Shown here one piece after another: positions 1-8,267 of a stretch of DNA of 11,913 nt; the first letter of the stretch is position 1, and the number at the start of each line of letters is the position of its first letter. Source of the stretch: Brachionus plicatilis (taxonomy: Eukaryota; Rotifera; Eurotatoria; Ploima; Brachionidae); assembly GCA_010279815.1 (NCBI GenBank), contig QEOQ01000544.1, forward strand, positions 213,467-225,379, in the 5' to 3' direction. The translations under genes and the position numbers were made by a program. The notes beneath the pieces were generated by a model. It was not told the DNA's origin and did no database searches. It saw only the letters and a program-made list of their open reading frames with translations.

Positions 1-2
1 TT

Positions 3-1031
3 AAAAACCATGCACCAAAACATTATCCCAAACATTATCAGCTCTATATGATGCAGCGAAACCGAAGATTGAAAAAAGCAAATGATTTTTGTAATGGTGA
101 TACCAAGAGACACAAAATAATGATGAATCTATTGACAAGTTTTAAAAAATTGTACTGGAATCGTCAGTCAAATCTAGCCATAATGCATTATGTTGAAAAT
201 TCACATGATTCAAATGGCCATTTACATTGGCTAGATGACGATATATTCGAGTTTTTGAACAATGGTTTTAGAGAACATCTTTTCGATGATACAATTATTT
301 TTCTGTATTCAGATCATGGTTCTAGATTCAATAAATTGAGATCATCTCAGCGCTATCTGGAAGAAAGACTGCCATTTTTTTCAGTCTATCTTCCTGATAG
401 CTTTGTCAGCAATAATCGACAAAAAGTTATCAATTTTAAAAACAATCTTGCCAAATTGACATCACCTTTTGACATTCATGCGACAGTGCGTGATTTAACT
501 TGCTCAAAAAAAGAAATTAAAAATGATCGTCAAAGATCCATTAGTTTGTTTGACAAAATTTCAATTTATAGATCATGTGAAGACATTGGGATAGCTGAAC
601 ATTTTTGCACTTGTGTAAGAGATTGGAAATCTCAAAATATTAATACAAAGGAAATAAAGAAGGTAGCAGAGTTTGCAGTTGAATCAATTAATTCTATAAC
701 CTCTTCAAAAAGACATCTTTGTCAGGTGCTTGGTTTAAAAACAATTATTTCTAGCGATCGATTGGATCTGAGTGACAAAATTTTATACCGAGTATCGTTC
801 ATTACTTTACCAAATAATGGTATTTATGAAACAATTGTTTACCAAGGTAAAAATGAAAGATTTGAATTTATTTCTGACAGTTTCAGCATAAAATCAAAAA
901 ATGATATCAGCCGAATTGATTCGTATGGAGAACAGCCTTGGTGCGTGGCCAAATTTGGTTCAAACCCAGGTCTGTTACTTGACTTGAGAAAATTTTGTTT
1001 TTGTTTTCCTAAAAATTCCAAAAAGCACTGA
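3..1031 (+). CDS. DUF229-family protein, C-terminal part (5'-partial)
   Basis: The frame is open from base 3 to the TGA at 1029-1031, so the gene continues beyond the left edge. The Met at 48 is an internal Met, not a supported start. About 342 residues are visible; I recall family members as several hundred residues long, so the N-terminal part of the fold is probably missing. Numbering from the Met at 48, recognisable DUF229 features are a Cys-Asn-Gly near 15-17, ENSHD at 50-54, LDDD at 62-65, SDHGSRF at 88-94, EERLP at 105-109, an SPFDIHATVRDL segment at 139-150, a Cys-rich RSCEDIG...HFCTC block at 176-189 and the tail motif YGEQPWC...LRKFCFC at 293-319. The SDHG resembles a metal-binding motif of the alkaline phosphatase/sulfatase superfamily. 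Members are usually predicted to be secreted or membrane-anchored, and the substrate is unknown. The Cys pattern fits an extracellular protein. No intron is apparent here. The family call is by motif recognition. Confidence 0.85.
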   Translation, partial: KNHAPKHYPKHYQLYMMQRNRRLKKANDFCNGDTKRHKIMMNLLTSFKKLYWNRQSNLAIMHYVENSHDSNGHLHWLDDDIFEFLNNGFREHLFDDTIIFLYSDHGSRFNKLRSSQRYLEERLPFFSVYLPDSFVSNNRQKVINFKNNLAKLTSPFDIHATVRDLTCSKKEIKNDRQRSISLFDKISIYRSCEDIGIAEHFCTCVRDWKSQNINTKEIKKVAEFAVESINSITSSKRHLCQVLGLKTIISSDRLDLSDKILYRVSFITLPNNGIYETIVYQGKNERFEFISDSFSIKSKNDISRIDSYGEQPWCVAKFGSNPGLLLDLRKFCFCFPKNSKKH

Positions 1032-1084
1032 ACTAATTTAAATGGCATTTTCTTAAATATGTCTTATTTATTTTCTATAAAATT

Positions 1085-1102
1085 AATAAATTCTAGAATA
1101 AA
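1085..1102 (+). promoter_or_regulatory. polyadenylation signals of the DUF229 gene
   Basis: Two AATAAA hexamers lie at 1085-1090 and 1097-1102, about 55-70 bases after the stop codon. The first is conserved in the broken copy at 5506-5511 within a matching 3' UTR. This supports a real 3' end here. Confidence 0.55.
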
Positions 1103-1182
1103 AATGTTTGAATTACATTTTCTTTCAATTTAATCAATTTATTTGTGTTCCTGTTCGAGTCTAGGCTCCTTTAGAAATATAA

Positions 1183-1484
1183 GACAATGATCCTAAACGT
1201 AAGTCTAATTTATGCCGAAATTGTCTTTATCGTAACAATATTAATTGGGTATATTATAAAAATTTAGTTTTAAAAAAATTATTCTGCATAATAATTTTAA
1301 GATGAAATCGCCTCCAAATTCATCAGATTTAAACCCCATAGAGATGGTATGGCATGAAATGAAAAATTTCATCATCGATAAAGAACTAATAAATGAAGAT
1401 GATGTTTTTGAAATATATTTTTGAATTACAAAAAATTTCACACCTGATAAATGCAAGAAATGTATTAACCACTTAAAAAAGTAA
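1183..1484 (+). pseudogene. Tc1/mariner-like transposase fragment, broken
   Basis: Two blocks of a Tc1-type DDE transposase can be read on the plus strand. Block 1 (1183-1248) translates to DNDPKRKSNLCRNCL..., matching the family signature around the second catalytic Asp (usually QDNDPKH). Block 2 (1302-1481) starts MKSPPNSSDLNPIE, matching the signature that carries the third catalytic acid (Glu codon 1341-1343), and ends TPDKCKKCINHLKK, matching the usual C-terminal helix. Block 1 is in frame 1 and block 2 in frame 3. A 53-nt A+T-rich stretch (1249-1301) separates them; leaving it out gives exactly the 34 residues expected between Asp and Glu in DD34E transposases. Damage includes TAA (1180-1182) just before block 1, TGA (1422-1424) where the family often has Trp, and TAA at 1482-1484. 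The first catalytic Asp and the DNA-binding domain are absent. It sits just downstream of the DUF229 3' UTR. Confidence 0.8.
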
Positions 1485-2524
1485 AATTCCAAATTCTATA
1501 TTGTAAAGCATCAATAATTAATTAATTTATTAAAATAATAGTCAACTTTCTAGATTAAAGATGTGATTTAAAATGTGATAAACTAATTGAAATTAAAAAC
1601 TACGTTATCATAATTGATCGGTTTTAAAATGTGTTCGATTTTACCCTTTTTTAGTGCCGTTTTGACAAGTGGATTTCTGGTAATTTTACGTAAATTTACG
1701 CAAAAATTGGTAAAAATGAAAAGATCAAAAAAAGCTCAATTTTTTGAAATTTATATTATTTTCTAATAAATTTTTAAAAAAATTTATTACTTTTTATTTT
1801 TTTATATTTTACCAAAAGTTATGTTTTTTTACCTAAATTTATGTAAAAATTAGTAAAAAAAAAGTAACTTGTGGTAAAATATTAACAAATAAATAGAAAC
1901 TATTGATCAATATACAAACATTTAATTTATTTTCTGCTTCATAGAATCATGATTCTGGGGATGTTCTAAAAAGAAATTTAAGAATCTATATTACAATTGT
2001 ATTTTGAATAATTTACGACTTATGCAAACCTGATTCAGAAAATAAGTTAAGACATGGAAAATTTTAATCTAGAATTGAGCCAATAAGTGCCTTGTAAAGA
2101 CTAGCTGGTGTATTAAGACCAAGTTTCCAGTTTTTTGAAGACTTAATTTTTATTTTAATGAGTTTATTCATGCATTTTTTTTTACTTCCTTCCATTTGTT
2201 TTTCAAAGCAAAGAATTTCATCAAAGTGATATTTTGAAATTCAAATTGAACAATAATTATTTCTTTATTCATAAATTAAAAATAACGATTATAATATATT
2301 TTAAAAAATATTGCGATTGCAATTTAGTGTTGATACCAGTAAAGCATTTATTGGAACTTTATTGGAAAAATGAATAACTAAATGTGGAGATTAGGAATAT
2401 GTATAACATGATTGGACAAAATATTATGATTTGCCTAAAACTCAATTTTTAATAATTTATATACCTTGCTAAATCACAAAATCAGATTTAAAAAAAAATA
2501 ATCAATTAATTAAATTTAAGCAGT
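1485..2524. other. A+T-rich noncoding stretch
   Basis: No gene was recognised on either strand. The stretch holds a weak repeat pair (1665-1872), a perfect 14-bp palindrome AGAATCATGATTCT at 1943-1956, and otherwise poly-A/poly-T-rich sequence. Confidence 0.6.
1665..1872. repeat. diverged direct/inverted repeat pair
   Basis: The 30 bases at 1687-1716 and 1830-1859 match at 26 positions as a direct repeat. Their core (CGTAAATTTACG, 1689-1700) is itself palindromic, so the outer arms also align as an inverted repeat, with ACAAGT at 1665-1670 facing ACTTGT at 1867-1872. This could be the remnant of a small inverted-repeat element, but A+T bias makes some of the similarity cheap. Confidence 0.35.
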
Positions 2525-2855
2525 AGAAAACTAAAAAATCTTTGCATTGTGAAATTTGGCACAAAAAACAAAAGCAAAATATTAAAAATTCCAAAGCTCA
2601 AGTTCTGAAGGACCAAAACATGTTCTATAAATTGCAACAACTGTGAACCACCAATATATTACTCAGAAAATTGTAAATTTGGGATATTACATTATATTAA
2701 AAATCCAATTCAACTTTAAGTGGTGGTAAAGGATGTATCAGGTGCTACAATCTACAGAACATGTTTATGTCCTTCAGAATTTAAGCTTTGGCACTTTTTA
2801 TATTTTGTTTTTGAATTTTGTTCCAAAATTCACAATGCCAAAAATCTTCTTTTCG
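2525..2855. repeat. foldback element / long imperfect hairpin
   Basis: The left arm (about 2525-2634) and the reverse complement of the right arm (about 2748-2855) align over roughly 108 bases with only small gaps, at about three-quarters identity or better by eye. Shared landmarks are GCATTGTGAA (2544-2553, facing TTCACAATGC at 2829-2838), CCAAAGCT (2591-2598, facing AGCTTTGG), TTCTGAAGGAC (2603-2613, facing GTCCTTCAGAA) and ACATGTTCT (facing AGAACATGT). Pairing partly continues inward through ACCACC and GGTGGT. No coding sequence is seen. It is probably a MITE-like or foldback transposon remnant, and if transcribed it would fold into a long hairpin. Confidence 0.75.
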
Positions 2856-3082
2856 AATATTTTTTTTCAATATAAATATTTGGTACAATTATTTTTTTTG
2901 CTCCACTAGAGGTCGCAAATGCTTGGAAATAGTATACTCGAAAATTGGTAAAGAGAACATCGTGAATTATTACGGAATCAAATAAAATTAAAAAAACTCC
3001 AACTTTTTCCTAATCTCTAAATGAGCAGTACGGGACGAATGTTTAAACCCCTTAAATCATAAAAAAGGAAGACTGGTTTCGA

Positions 3083-3135
3083 ATGGGAGCCTTCGCTCAA
3101 AAAGGTACTGGAAAAGGAGATGAGCGCCTCCCCAT
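3083..3135. repeat. stem-loop in a GC-richer island
   Basis: ATGGGAG...CGCTC (3083-3098) faces GAGCGCCTCCCCAT (3122-3135), an imperfect stem of about 12-13 pairs with a small bulge and a loop of 23 bases. The surrounding 3025-3150 is visibly richer in G+C than its neighbourhood. The function is unknown; a SINE or RNA-gene remnant is possible but not shown. Confidence 0.35.
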
Positions 3136-3204
3136 TATTCACTAGGATTGAAAGGGACATATTATTAAATTGGTAATATTATTTATTCTATTAGGGGCAT
3201 TTTG

Positions 3205-3465
3205 ATCTAAGTGATCAATAATCAAAAATTGCATTAGAAAAATACATATTAATGGATATTATCATTCCTACATTTTGGTTATATTGCCAAAATAATAAGT
3301 AAATGTAAAAGATTTTAAATACATATATTTATTCATTTAGTAAATGTGACCGTTTATGATCACAATTTTTTGGACCTAAGAAAAATGTGATCGAGTGATC
3401 ACATATTAGACAAATGCTGAAGAGGAGATTATTATATAGATATTACGAAATTTCTAAAGTGATCA
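3205..3465. repeat. cluster of GTGATCA/TGATCAC dyads
   Basis: ATGTGATC-GAGT-GATCACAT (3385-3404) is a perfect 8-bp inverted repeat. GATCACA at 3358-3364 also pairs with TGTGATC at 3386-3392, giving mutually exclusive hairpins. Further AGTGATCA copies lie near 3210 and 3459. This may be the remnant of an inverted-repeat element. Confidence 0.35.
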
Positions 3466-4111
3466 TCAAAAGTTGGTGAATAAAAAAAGTCTTCGTTTCT
3501 AATAACTGAAAGTGTTAAACAAGAAGGAATGTTATCTTGATGTTAAATTAATTTTTTTTCCATAAATGCTGTGCATATGTACTGATTTGAAAATTGGTGC
3601 AAAGATTCAAGGCTAATAAACAGGGTAGTGCCCATGCCATGAAAGATCAATTAACATCTCATTTATTTAATTTTATAAAAAAAATTATTACAAATCAAAA
3701 ATGAAAATTTATATAATTTAAAAATGATAAAAAATTTATTATATAAAGCAAAACATTTAAATATTTAAATTAAATCTTTGAATTTTTTTACAAATTCTGT
3801 AAAAATCAAATTGATATTTTTAAATATAGAAAGCTTGAATGTCGAAAACTTAAATTATTAATATAATTGAAGTTATCAACTTCAAATTTGAATTTAAATA
3901 ATTTAAAAATTGAGAAATAATACAGTACTGCTACGATAAACTGCACTGAATACGATCTAGCATTGATTGAATCATGCATCGACTGAACTTGCTATTTTTA
4001 TTTAATCGAATTTTGTATGTTAAATAATCTAAGTAAATTTTTTTGCAAATTACATATTGAATTTTTTACTTAATTTTAAAATAATCTAAATAAACATTTA
4101 ATTGTCTTTTA

Positions 4112-4119
4112 AATTTTTT
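4112..4119. repeat. left target-site duplication (8 bp)
   Basis: AATTTTTT directly abuts the left inverted-repeat end and matches AATTTTTC at 4791-4798 in 7 of 8 positions. Low complexity weakens the inference. Confidence 0.5.
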
Positions 4120-4790
4120 GGGTCTAGTCGATAGTGCTAAAAGGTGATAACATAATATTTTATCATTTTGTACCATACTTGTTATATTAACATTCTTATA
4201 ACTAAATTGTAATCAGCGTTTTATGTTATGAAAGATGATAACAAAATTAATCTATGATAACATAAATTAAATTATATTTTTATTTAAATTTTTTTTTAAC
4301 TTTTGATTTTTTGCTAAAATAGTTATGGTAATTTTTAAAATATTTCAAAGAAATTTTTTTAAATTAAATTGGTCAATTATGACTCAACACACTTAAAAAA
4401 TATAAAACTGAAAACATTTTTTTTATCATAAGATTGTAACTTAATGATTGTAAAGAGAAAATTTTGTATACTGATGAGCTCAAAATTTATTAGGGCTTAT
4501 TTTTTACATGTCTTTCACACATAAAAAAATAATAAATAAAATTTACATTCTTATAATTTAGACTTTGTTTCATTTAAAGATTCAAACAAACTTTTTTGAA
4601 AAAAATGTTTTTATTCGTTATTTCATAATCTATTAAATGATACCATCATTTTTAGTTATATTTTTAATAAACTCTTTTTGATAACATAAAACGCTGATAA
4701 AAATTTAGCTATCAGAATGTTAACATAACCGACATGGTACCAAATAATTACATTTTATGTTATCACCTGATAACACTATCGACTAGACTC
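4120..4790. mobile_element. non-autonomous DNA transposon (MITE-like), 671 bp
   Basis: The left end (4120-4229) and the reverse complement of the right end (4681-4790) form 110-bp terminal inverted repeats, roughly 80% identical by eye. They begin GGGTCTAGTCGATAGTG on the left and GAGTCTAGTCGATAGTG on the right. Flanking octamers AATTTTTT (4112-4119) and AATTTTTC (4791-4798) match at 7 of 8 positions and look like an aged 8-bp target-site duplication. The motif TGATAACATAA recurs at 4145-4155, 4255-4265 and 4679-4689 and inverted at 4755-4765, with a shorter copy at 4236-4243. A perfect dyad GTTATCA-CC-TGATAAC lies at 4759-4774. The interior encodes nothing recognisable, so transposition would need an enzyme from elsewhere. 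An 8-bp duplication fits hAT, P or Merlin superfamilies, but the ends do not settle which. The diverged arms suggest an old insertion. Confidence 0.85.
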
Positions 4791-4798
4791 AATTTTTC
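4791..4798. repeat. right target-site duplication (8 bp)
   Basis: AATTTTTC directly follows the right inverted-repeat end and is the partner of 4112-4119. Confidence 0.5.
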
Positions 4799-4870
4799 AA
4801 ATCTTTTAATATTTAAAAATAATATTTTAATTTGTCCATGGGACTTAAACTTAAATTAAATATATAAATA

Positions 4871-5020
4871 GTGCAACAAAGTTTGCTGTGCCTTTATTAC
4901 CTAAAATAAAACAGTAATAAGATTTAAATTGATTATTGATTTGATTTACTAGCAAAATAATAAAAAGTTTTTTTAGATAATAAAGGTGCAACAAAGTATG
5001 TTCTGCTATGTTGCAGTATT
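4871..5020. repeat. direct and inverted repeats beside the transposon
   Basis: GTGCAACAAAGT occurs at 4871-4882 and again at 4986-4997. Between the copies, TGCCTTTATTACCTAAA (about 4889-4905) faces TTTAGATAATAAAGG (about 4973-4986) as an imperfect inverted repeat. This may be a small element or a template-switch scar. Nothing here is coding. Confidence 0.4.
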
Positions 5021-5268
5021 TTTTTTAAAGATTTGTTTTATAGTATTTAAATTTAATTTATCAAAATAGGAAGAATTTTTGTTCAATTCATTTTTGAAAT
5101 TCACAACGCCCATCGAAGTACAAGACCAATAATTTATTGATGATAGAAAAGGGAATAGTATTGTTGAAAAGCTAAAAAGAATATTATTAAATTTCTTTTT
5201 ATTTGGGAAAATTTCCATCTTCCATTTGCATAGCCAAGGCTCTTTTTCTTTTAAACACTCACTACTAC

Positions 5269-5535
5269 ACCAAACGATGGCGTTTATGAAACAATTGTTT
5301 ATCACGATAAATATGAAGGATTTGAATTTATTTCTGACAGTTTCCAGCATAAAATCAAAAAATGATATCAGCCGAATTGATTCGTATGGAGAACAGCCTT
5401 GGTGCGTGGCCAAATTTGGTTCAAACCCAGGTCTGTTGCTTGACTTGAGAAAATTTTGTTTTTGTTTGGCGATTTAATTATATTTTATTTATTTTCTATA
5501 AAATCAATAAATTCTAGAACAAACACATTTTCTTT
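5269..5535 (+). pseudogene. DUF229 pseudogene fragment, 3' end only
   Basis: This segment matches 809-1145, the last coding part and 3' UTR of the first DUF229 gene. 5269-5320 matches 809-860 at 43 of 52 positions. 5321-5467 matches 861-1006 with a single substitution and a single inserted C. The 3' UTR, including its AATAAA, is again more diverged. The inserted C (5344 or 5345, in TTTCCAGC versus TTTCAGC) shifts the frame: before it the frame reads PNDGVYETIVYHDKYEG..., after it the family tail YGEQPWC...LRKFCFC is in another frame and ends LAI-stop at 5475-5477. A TAA lies in frame just upstream of the homology (5256-5258), and the bulk of the protein is missing. A Met at 5226 opens an ORF into the shifted tail frame, but its first half is not family-like. 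Confidence 0.8.
5506..5511 (+). promoter_or_regulatory. relic polyadenylation signal
   Basis: AATAAA in the duplicated 3' UTR, aligned with the signal at 1085-1090 of the intact gene end. Confidence 0.4.
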
Positions 5536-5555
5536 TAATGCTAAAAATGTAAATA

Positions 5556-8267
5556 TTTGTACAAGCTATTCAAACACTTTTACCATAATTACACAATACT
5601 AAAAAGCATTCTTTGAAATAATCATTCAACCAAAACAAAAACAAATCACCAAGTTTCTTTTAAATTCAAATCACATATTCAAACAAAAAAAAATAGTCTC
5701 AATCCACTTGAAAAAAATATTCTTTAATTAGAATTTTTTAATTATATGCTTAGTCTCAAGTATTTCTGAGCTCAAGGCGCATATATTTCGTGTCGGCACA
5801 AATATCAAAAAGTCTATTGATTAAGTTCGTAGTCAAACAAAGCAGGATTAGCTTATCCGATTAAACTCGAATTATATTAAGTACGGATTTGGATCAATTG
5901 ATCGATTATCCGTGATTTGGAATCATGAAATGGCCAAAAACGAATAAATTGTTCTCTTATGACTAATGATCAGTCCACTAATTAAATATTTATCTTGAAA
6001 AGCGACCACTATCGGATTGATGCTTATCGAATTTAGTCATGGTCTCAATCATGCTCCAAATAATCACTATTCAAGCTTAATCATGCGCTAAATTGAGATT
6101 AATATTCCAAGTTGAACAAATGTTTATTTTATTTAAATCCAAGCTAATATTTGGCCGAAAATTAATCATTGTTCAAATGATTAATACAAAGGAATTTGAG
6201 ATGATTTTTTTTAATTAAATTTTTTAAAATGAGTTGGAAAAATTAAATTTTACTTTAAATTTTTTTTAAATTTAATAAAAAAAATAAATTTCTTTCTAAA
6301 CTAAAGTCTAAATAGAATAATAAAATGTTTTAATTTTTTTTAAATAAAAAAAACTAAAAGCTATTTGATCAATTTTTGATTTTCATTTAAAATTCTCATA
6401 AAATATTTACAGGTATTTTTTTCTAATACATTTTATTAATTTTGTTTAAACAATGTGTGTCGACATTCGCACTTTTATGCCTTTAAGTGCATCACTGTAA
6501 ATTCGTGCTACTCATGACGTACAAAAATAAACCAACTTTTTGTATTTTTGACCAATTTTAACATGAAAAAAAATATTATTGTAGCTAATTGAATTTTTTC
6601 AGCACTTAAAATAAAATTCCAAATGAGCAAATATATTAAAATTGATAAGAGCCTATGCATGATTTTAGCCCAAATTTTAAAATTAGAAAATAAAGGACCA
6701 ATTTAATGTACTTGATATTTTAATTTTAATTTACTAACAAAAAAATTGATAAAATAAAATATTGTAAACTTTTCAAGCTTTCAGATTTTCCACTTAAATT
6801 TTTATCTTTTTCTTAATCTAAAAATTGCTTGTTTGATTAATAGTTTTTTTTTCTATACTAATCAATTGCTAAATACATCTATTAGTATTTACCTATAATT
6901 CAATTTGTTACAATTCAATTTTATATCTATTTGATGTAGCGTTAGTTTTTTTTTAAATTCGTGTTATTAAATTTATTTTTTAAAAACACGCAGCTGTTTA
7001 AATAAATGAAAAAAATTTTTTTGAAAAAATTTGAGCCGATCGAACCGACGAACCTGCAGTAATTAAATTTATTCAACATTTTTTTCTATTTATTTTGTGA
7101 AAACTTCAAGAAAAAAAATATTGATCGCAAATTTTGCTCAATTTTTGACGCAAAATCAATTTAAAAAAAAAAAGAAATAGTTTTGAAGAAGTAAGATTCT
7201 TTTAGATGCAACATCTTTTAATGACACCCTAAATAGTTACAAATTTTTTTTAGCTTTACGTTTGCATAATTTAAGAATTAGAAAATAAATTTTTTAAATA
7301 AAATTTTAAATAAATTCAAATCATAAATAATAAAACTTTTAATGACTTTAAGAATAAGAACAGAAAAATCTTTTTCTCATCTTTTTTTAAATTTTTAAAT
7401 AAACTTTTTAGCAATCAATTTTTAGCTGATTTTTTTTACTGTATTAAACATATAATCGCACGAGGCTTGAAAAGAAGGTCTTAGACCATTCTTGAACTTC
7501 CCAAGGTTCATACCCCTTAAATATTTTTTTATTTTTATCTTGAAGTGTTAAAAAAATTAATCTGAAAAAAATATTGTCCCAAAAAATTAAAAGTCAAATT
7601 TTTTTTGATACTCTCTTATTTGATTATCAATCTCAAATTATGAAGAGGAATATAATATTTTAAATTAAATAAAAACAAAAAATCTAAGGCATCCAATTTT
7701 GATAAATTCTCAATGAGCTTATTTTATTCAAAAGATCAATCAATATCCGTTCTGTGTGCACTACCTCCAATTCATCGAGATTAGCAAAATTATGCTTTGA
7801 ATTTATTTTTTCAAATTAAGTTTTTGATTTTTGTCACATGCCATTCTAACAAAAAAAATCGAATTTTTTTTTTATTTGTTAAATTTGAAAAATAAATATT
7901 TAAACTCTGAAATCATAACAAATATATGATAGGATAATTGAAGATGAGTGCAATTTGATTGTTTCACAAATAAATTTAACTTGATGTAATCTGCCAAAGC
8001 TTTCTAATTAATTATATGCTGCATATTTCGGCAAGCTTGGAATTTCTCATTGATTTTTTAAAATGTCGATAATCAAGCATTTTGTTGAGCTGTCCTGTTT
8101 AATTTGGGTTATGTGACCGGCCAGCGCAGGTATTCAAATAAATTATTCATTCGACTCTCAAGAGGTAGCTGGCTCATTGAAAATTATTGATTTGAAAAAA
8201 AAAAAAATAACTTGACTAGGAGAAAAAAAGTTCATTTGAATATTCAATTATTTTCCACTTGACTTGA
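5556..8267. other. long A+T-rich intergenic stretch without a recognised gene
   Basis: No coding sequence, RNA gene or transposase motif was recognised on either strand. Small structures are ATATTT-C-GTG facing CACAAATAT (about 5784-5806), a perfect palindrome GATCAATTGATC (5892-5903), and GCACTT facing AAGTGC (6469-6490). The 5760-6150 part is less A+T-rich than its surroundings and could be an old repeat, but no ends could be found. Confidence 0.55.

Larger units (their letters stand above)
2856..4119. other. A+T-rich noncoding stretch with small dyads
   Basis: No gene was recognised. The stretch contains a locally GC-richer patch with a stem-loop (3083-3135) and a cluster of GTGATCA-type motifs (3205-3465). 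The rest is low-complexity A+T. Confidence 0.55.
4791..5268. other. noncoding stretch, possible DUF229 relic near its end
   Basis: Apart from the small repeats at 4871-5020 no clear gene is seen. At roughly 5096-5185 one plus-strand frame reads KFTTPIEVQDQ, a stop, then a DDRKGNSIVEKL-like run. This faintly resembles the SPFDIHATVRDL to RSISLFDKI part of the first DUF229 gene, so it may be upstream debris of the same duplicated copy. The match is weak. Confidence 0.25.

Noticed and set aside
839..1048. Minus-strand open frame of 69 codons
   Set aside because: It is antisense to the well-supported DUF229 C-terminus and has no family features of its own.
1241..1492. Minus-strand open frame of 83 codons
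   Set aside because: It is antisense to the transposase fragment; its Phe/Ser-rich composition is the mirror of Lys/Glu/Asp-rich coding sequence.
2903..2917. CCACTAGAGGTCGCA, close to a CTCF core motif
   Set aside because: It is one mismatch from a CTCF-like core but a single short hit in an unknown invertebrate; chance cannot be excluded.
3070..3100. GGTTTCGAATGGG as part of a tRNA gene
   Set aside because: The loop is the wrong length and no cloverleaf could be drawn. It is kept only as a weak SINE/RNA hint.
5006..5413. Minus-strand open frame of 135 codons
   Set aside because: Its first third mirrors the duplicated DUF229 tail and the rest is low-complexity Phe/Asn/Lys translation of A+T-rich DNA. 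It has no recognisable motif or promoter context.
5226..5477. Plus-strand open frame of 83 codons as a functional small gene
   Set aside because: Only its second half is DUF229-like. The first half is in the wrong frame because of the inserted C, so it is described as part of a pseudogene.
7440..7530. GGTTCATACCCC, resembling a tRNA B box
   Set aside because: The flanking bases do not form a proper T stem and no A box or acceptor stem could be paired.
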